Assembly: GCA_947179485.1 (NCBI GenBank)
Contig: OX359246.1
Span: 11,842,001 to 11,906,000 of the forward strand
Origin: Allacma fusca
Lineage: Eukaryota; Arthropoda; Collembola; Symphypleona; Sminthuridae
Direction: 5' to 3'
DNA: 64,000 nt
A program made the position numbers and the translations under genes. Position 1 is the stretch's first letter. Each line of letters starts with the position of its first letter. Shown one piece after another: positions 62,825 to 64,000 of this stretch. The notes under the pieces were generated by a model, which had not been told where the DNA came from, searched no databases, and saw nothing but the letters and a program-made list of their open reading frames with translations.

Positions 62825-64000
62825 TTAATTAGATGATTCTTGTGGATTTTCAGCACGACTAGCATTACCATTACATATAGGCCCACTATTTTGAACTGAC
62901 ACCTCTGAATTTCGAGGTGGGCTCAGGTCAATCATGTGTCGAAGAGCACCATCCACAGTTGCAAACTTGAGAGACGGATGAAACCATTTAAAATAAATAA
63001 ACATAAACGCAAATCCTAAAAAGAAAAATCCATAAGATATAACCATTGTCCAGTAGACTTCCGCATGTGTAGCGGAATCAATCGATGAAAATATAAAAAC
63101 CGTGTTTTGAACCAAAATAACTATGTAGAACAACCAGTACTTGCGTCGCGTGGGTTCCTCAGTCACATTAAAATACACGAACACATACACAAATGCAAAA
63201 ATCGCATTCATCACAAATGAGCTGAGAATTTCCAAGGGAGATTGACCCCGTTCAGGAGTGCTTTCATTAGCTTGAGCAGTATTAGTCTGCTGAACCAAGT
63301 TCTTTTCGGATTCCAAGCGAACTAGCCAAAATAACATTATAGCCCAGTGTAGAGTACAAATCGGACCAATCAACAGTGGGTGAGAGGATGCGAAGAACGC
63401 CAGAGCACATACACGGGAAACTGAAATAGGAAAAATAATTCATAGCAACTTGAATATCGCTCTCCCTAATACGAGAACCACTAAAAGAGGAAAACTGTAG
63501 TACTTTAACAACTTCATGTTAAATTGAGAAAATATAAGTTATGAGAATTAGGGACCCGGGGGGGGGGGCCACCAGCATATTTAGGAACAAAATTACTTAA
63601 ATCCATTCAGTACAACTAAAAACCATTAATTTTAATATTTCCTAGATCCTTCAGTGTTAAGTACACTTACATATCATACAAAAATTCCATAGAAACTGAT
63701 AAATCTTCCCCCAATAAGTCAAATTCATCTTCCCCGGCGTGGTCGTTCTGGCAGTGTTATTGAAGGAAGTTAGCGACCAAGCTAAGCTTACCAAAGAAGT
63801 TAATATCGAAATTCCTACAAAGAAACAAACACATCATGAATTTGTACATAGTTACACAATTCCAAATCAAATAAATTCTTGAATTTATCCGTCACCACTG
63901 ACAATATTAAAACTCACTTGGCACCGTCCCATCAAAGTTTACATCAGGGTCATGGATGTGATGAATGATGACAAACACTTGGAGAGTTACTTGCGGAGCT
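62825..64000 (-). CDS. XK-related (XKR) membrane protein C, partial
   Basis: The last three exons are in the window: 64000-63918 (continuing beyond the edge), 63814-63671 and 63420-62825. They read APQVTLQVFVIIHHIHDPDV, then SLVSLAWSLTSFNNTART, then SRVCALAFFASSHP, FVYVFVYFNVTEEPTRRKYW and FIYFKWFHPSLKF. The 144-base middle exon has the same length as in XKR A. The C-terminal tail of about 45 residues is hydrophilic and unlike A or B. The gene's start lies past position 64000. Role as for the paralogs, inferred from family. Confidence 0.85.

Overview
The window is nuclear DNA from an animal, almost certainly an arthropod. Genes are split by many short GT-AG introns, the DNA is AT-rich, and the gene set is arthropod-like: a 7tm_7 chemoreceptor ending in a TYhhhhhQF-type motif, a secreted serine protease homolog, tandem carboxylesterases and XK-related membrane proteins. 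A springtail or related hexapod is my best guess, but the sequence alone does not settle this.

Layout. 1-7550: gene-free and repeat-rich. It holds a 39-bp minisatellite whose units each carry two AGGTCA half-sites, and two hAT-like non-autonomous elements with 8-bp target duplications (3575-4646 and 4914-5759). 7552-12081 (+): an intact nine-exon SLC3A/4F2hc-type transporter heavy chain. 12361-15807: a PIF/Harbinger DNA transposon with an intact split transposase, a second gene with an in-frame stop, and a small nested pogo-like element. 17103-20098 and 20803-23448 (+): two tandem carboxylesterases with matching exon structure. 24299-26009 (+): a catalytically dead serine protease homolog. 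26504-28516 (-): an APMAP/strictosidine-synthase-like gene. It lies in a segment of about 2.55 kb that recurs at about 49017-51575, where the second gene copy is also intact (49287-51281).

28.8-48 kb is mostly mobile-element territory. It contains a degenerate non-LTR retrotransposon on the minus strand (30052-36055), split by a 1.7-kb hAT-like element with a perfect 8-bp duplication. It also contains a SAM-domain gene or relic (36620-37929), a multiply frameshifted transposase-like relic (40967-42611) and a short P-element relative (43513-44673) with perfect 32-bp inverted repeats, a perfect 8-bp duplication and a THAP-domain remnant. 52.8-64 kb is a cluster of three XK-related genes on the minus strand, the last running off the window, with a gustatory-receptor-like gene on the plus strand between the first two.

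The host genes do not form one pathway. The local themes are tandem or segmental duplication (esterases, APMAP-like genes, XK-related genes) and loss of catalysis in enzyme-derived folds (SLC3A heavy chain, protease homolog). The mobile-element story centres on several non-autonomous families whose ends are built from degenerate short tandem repeats (GGGTAC, CGGGTT, possibly ACTTGCA, GTTCAGTT and TATTTTGAAA). All exon boundaries were placed by eye from GT/AG sites, reading frame and paralog comparison. No database search was run.
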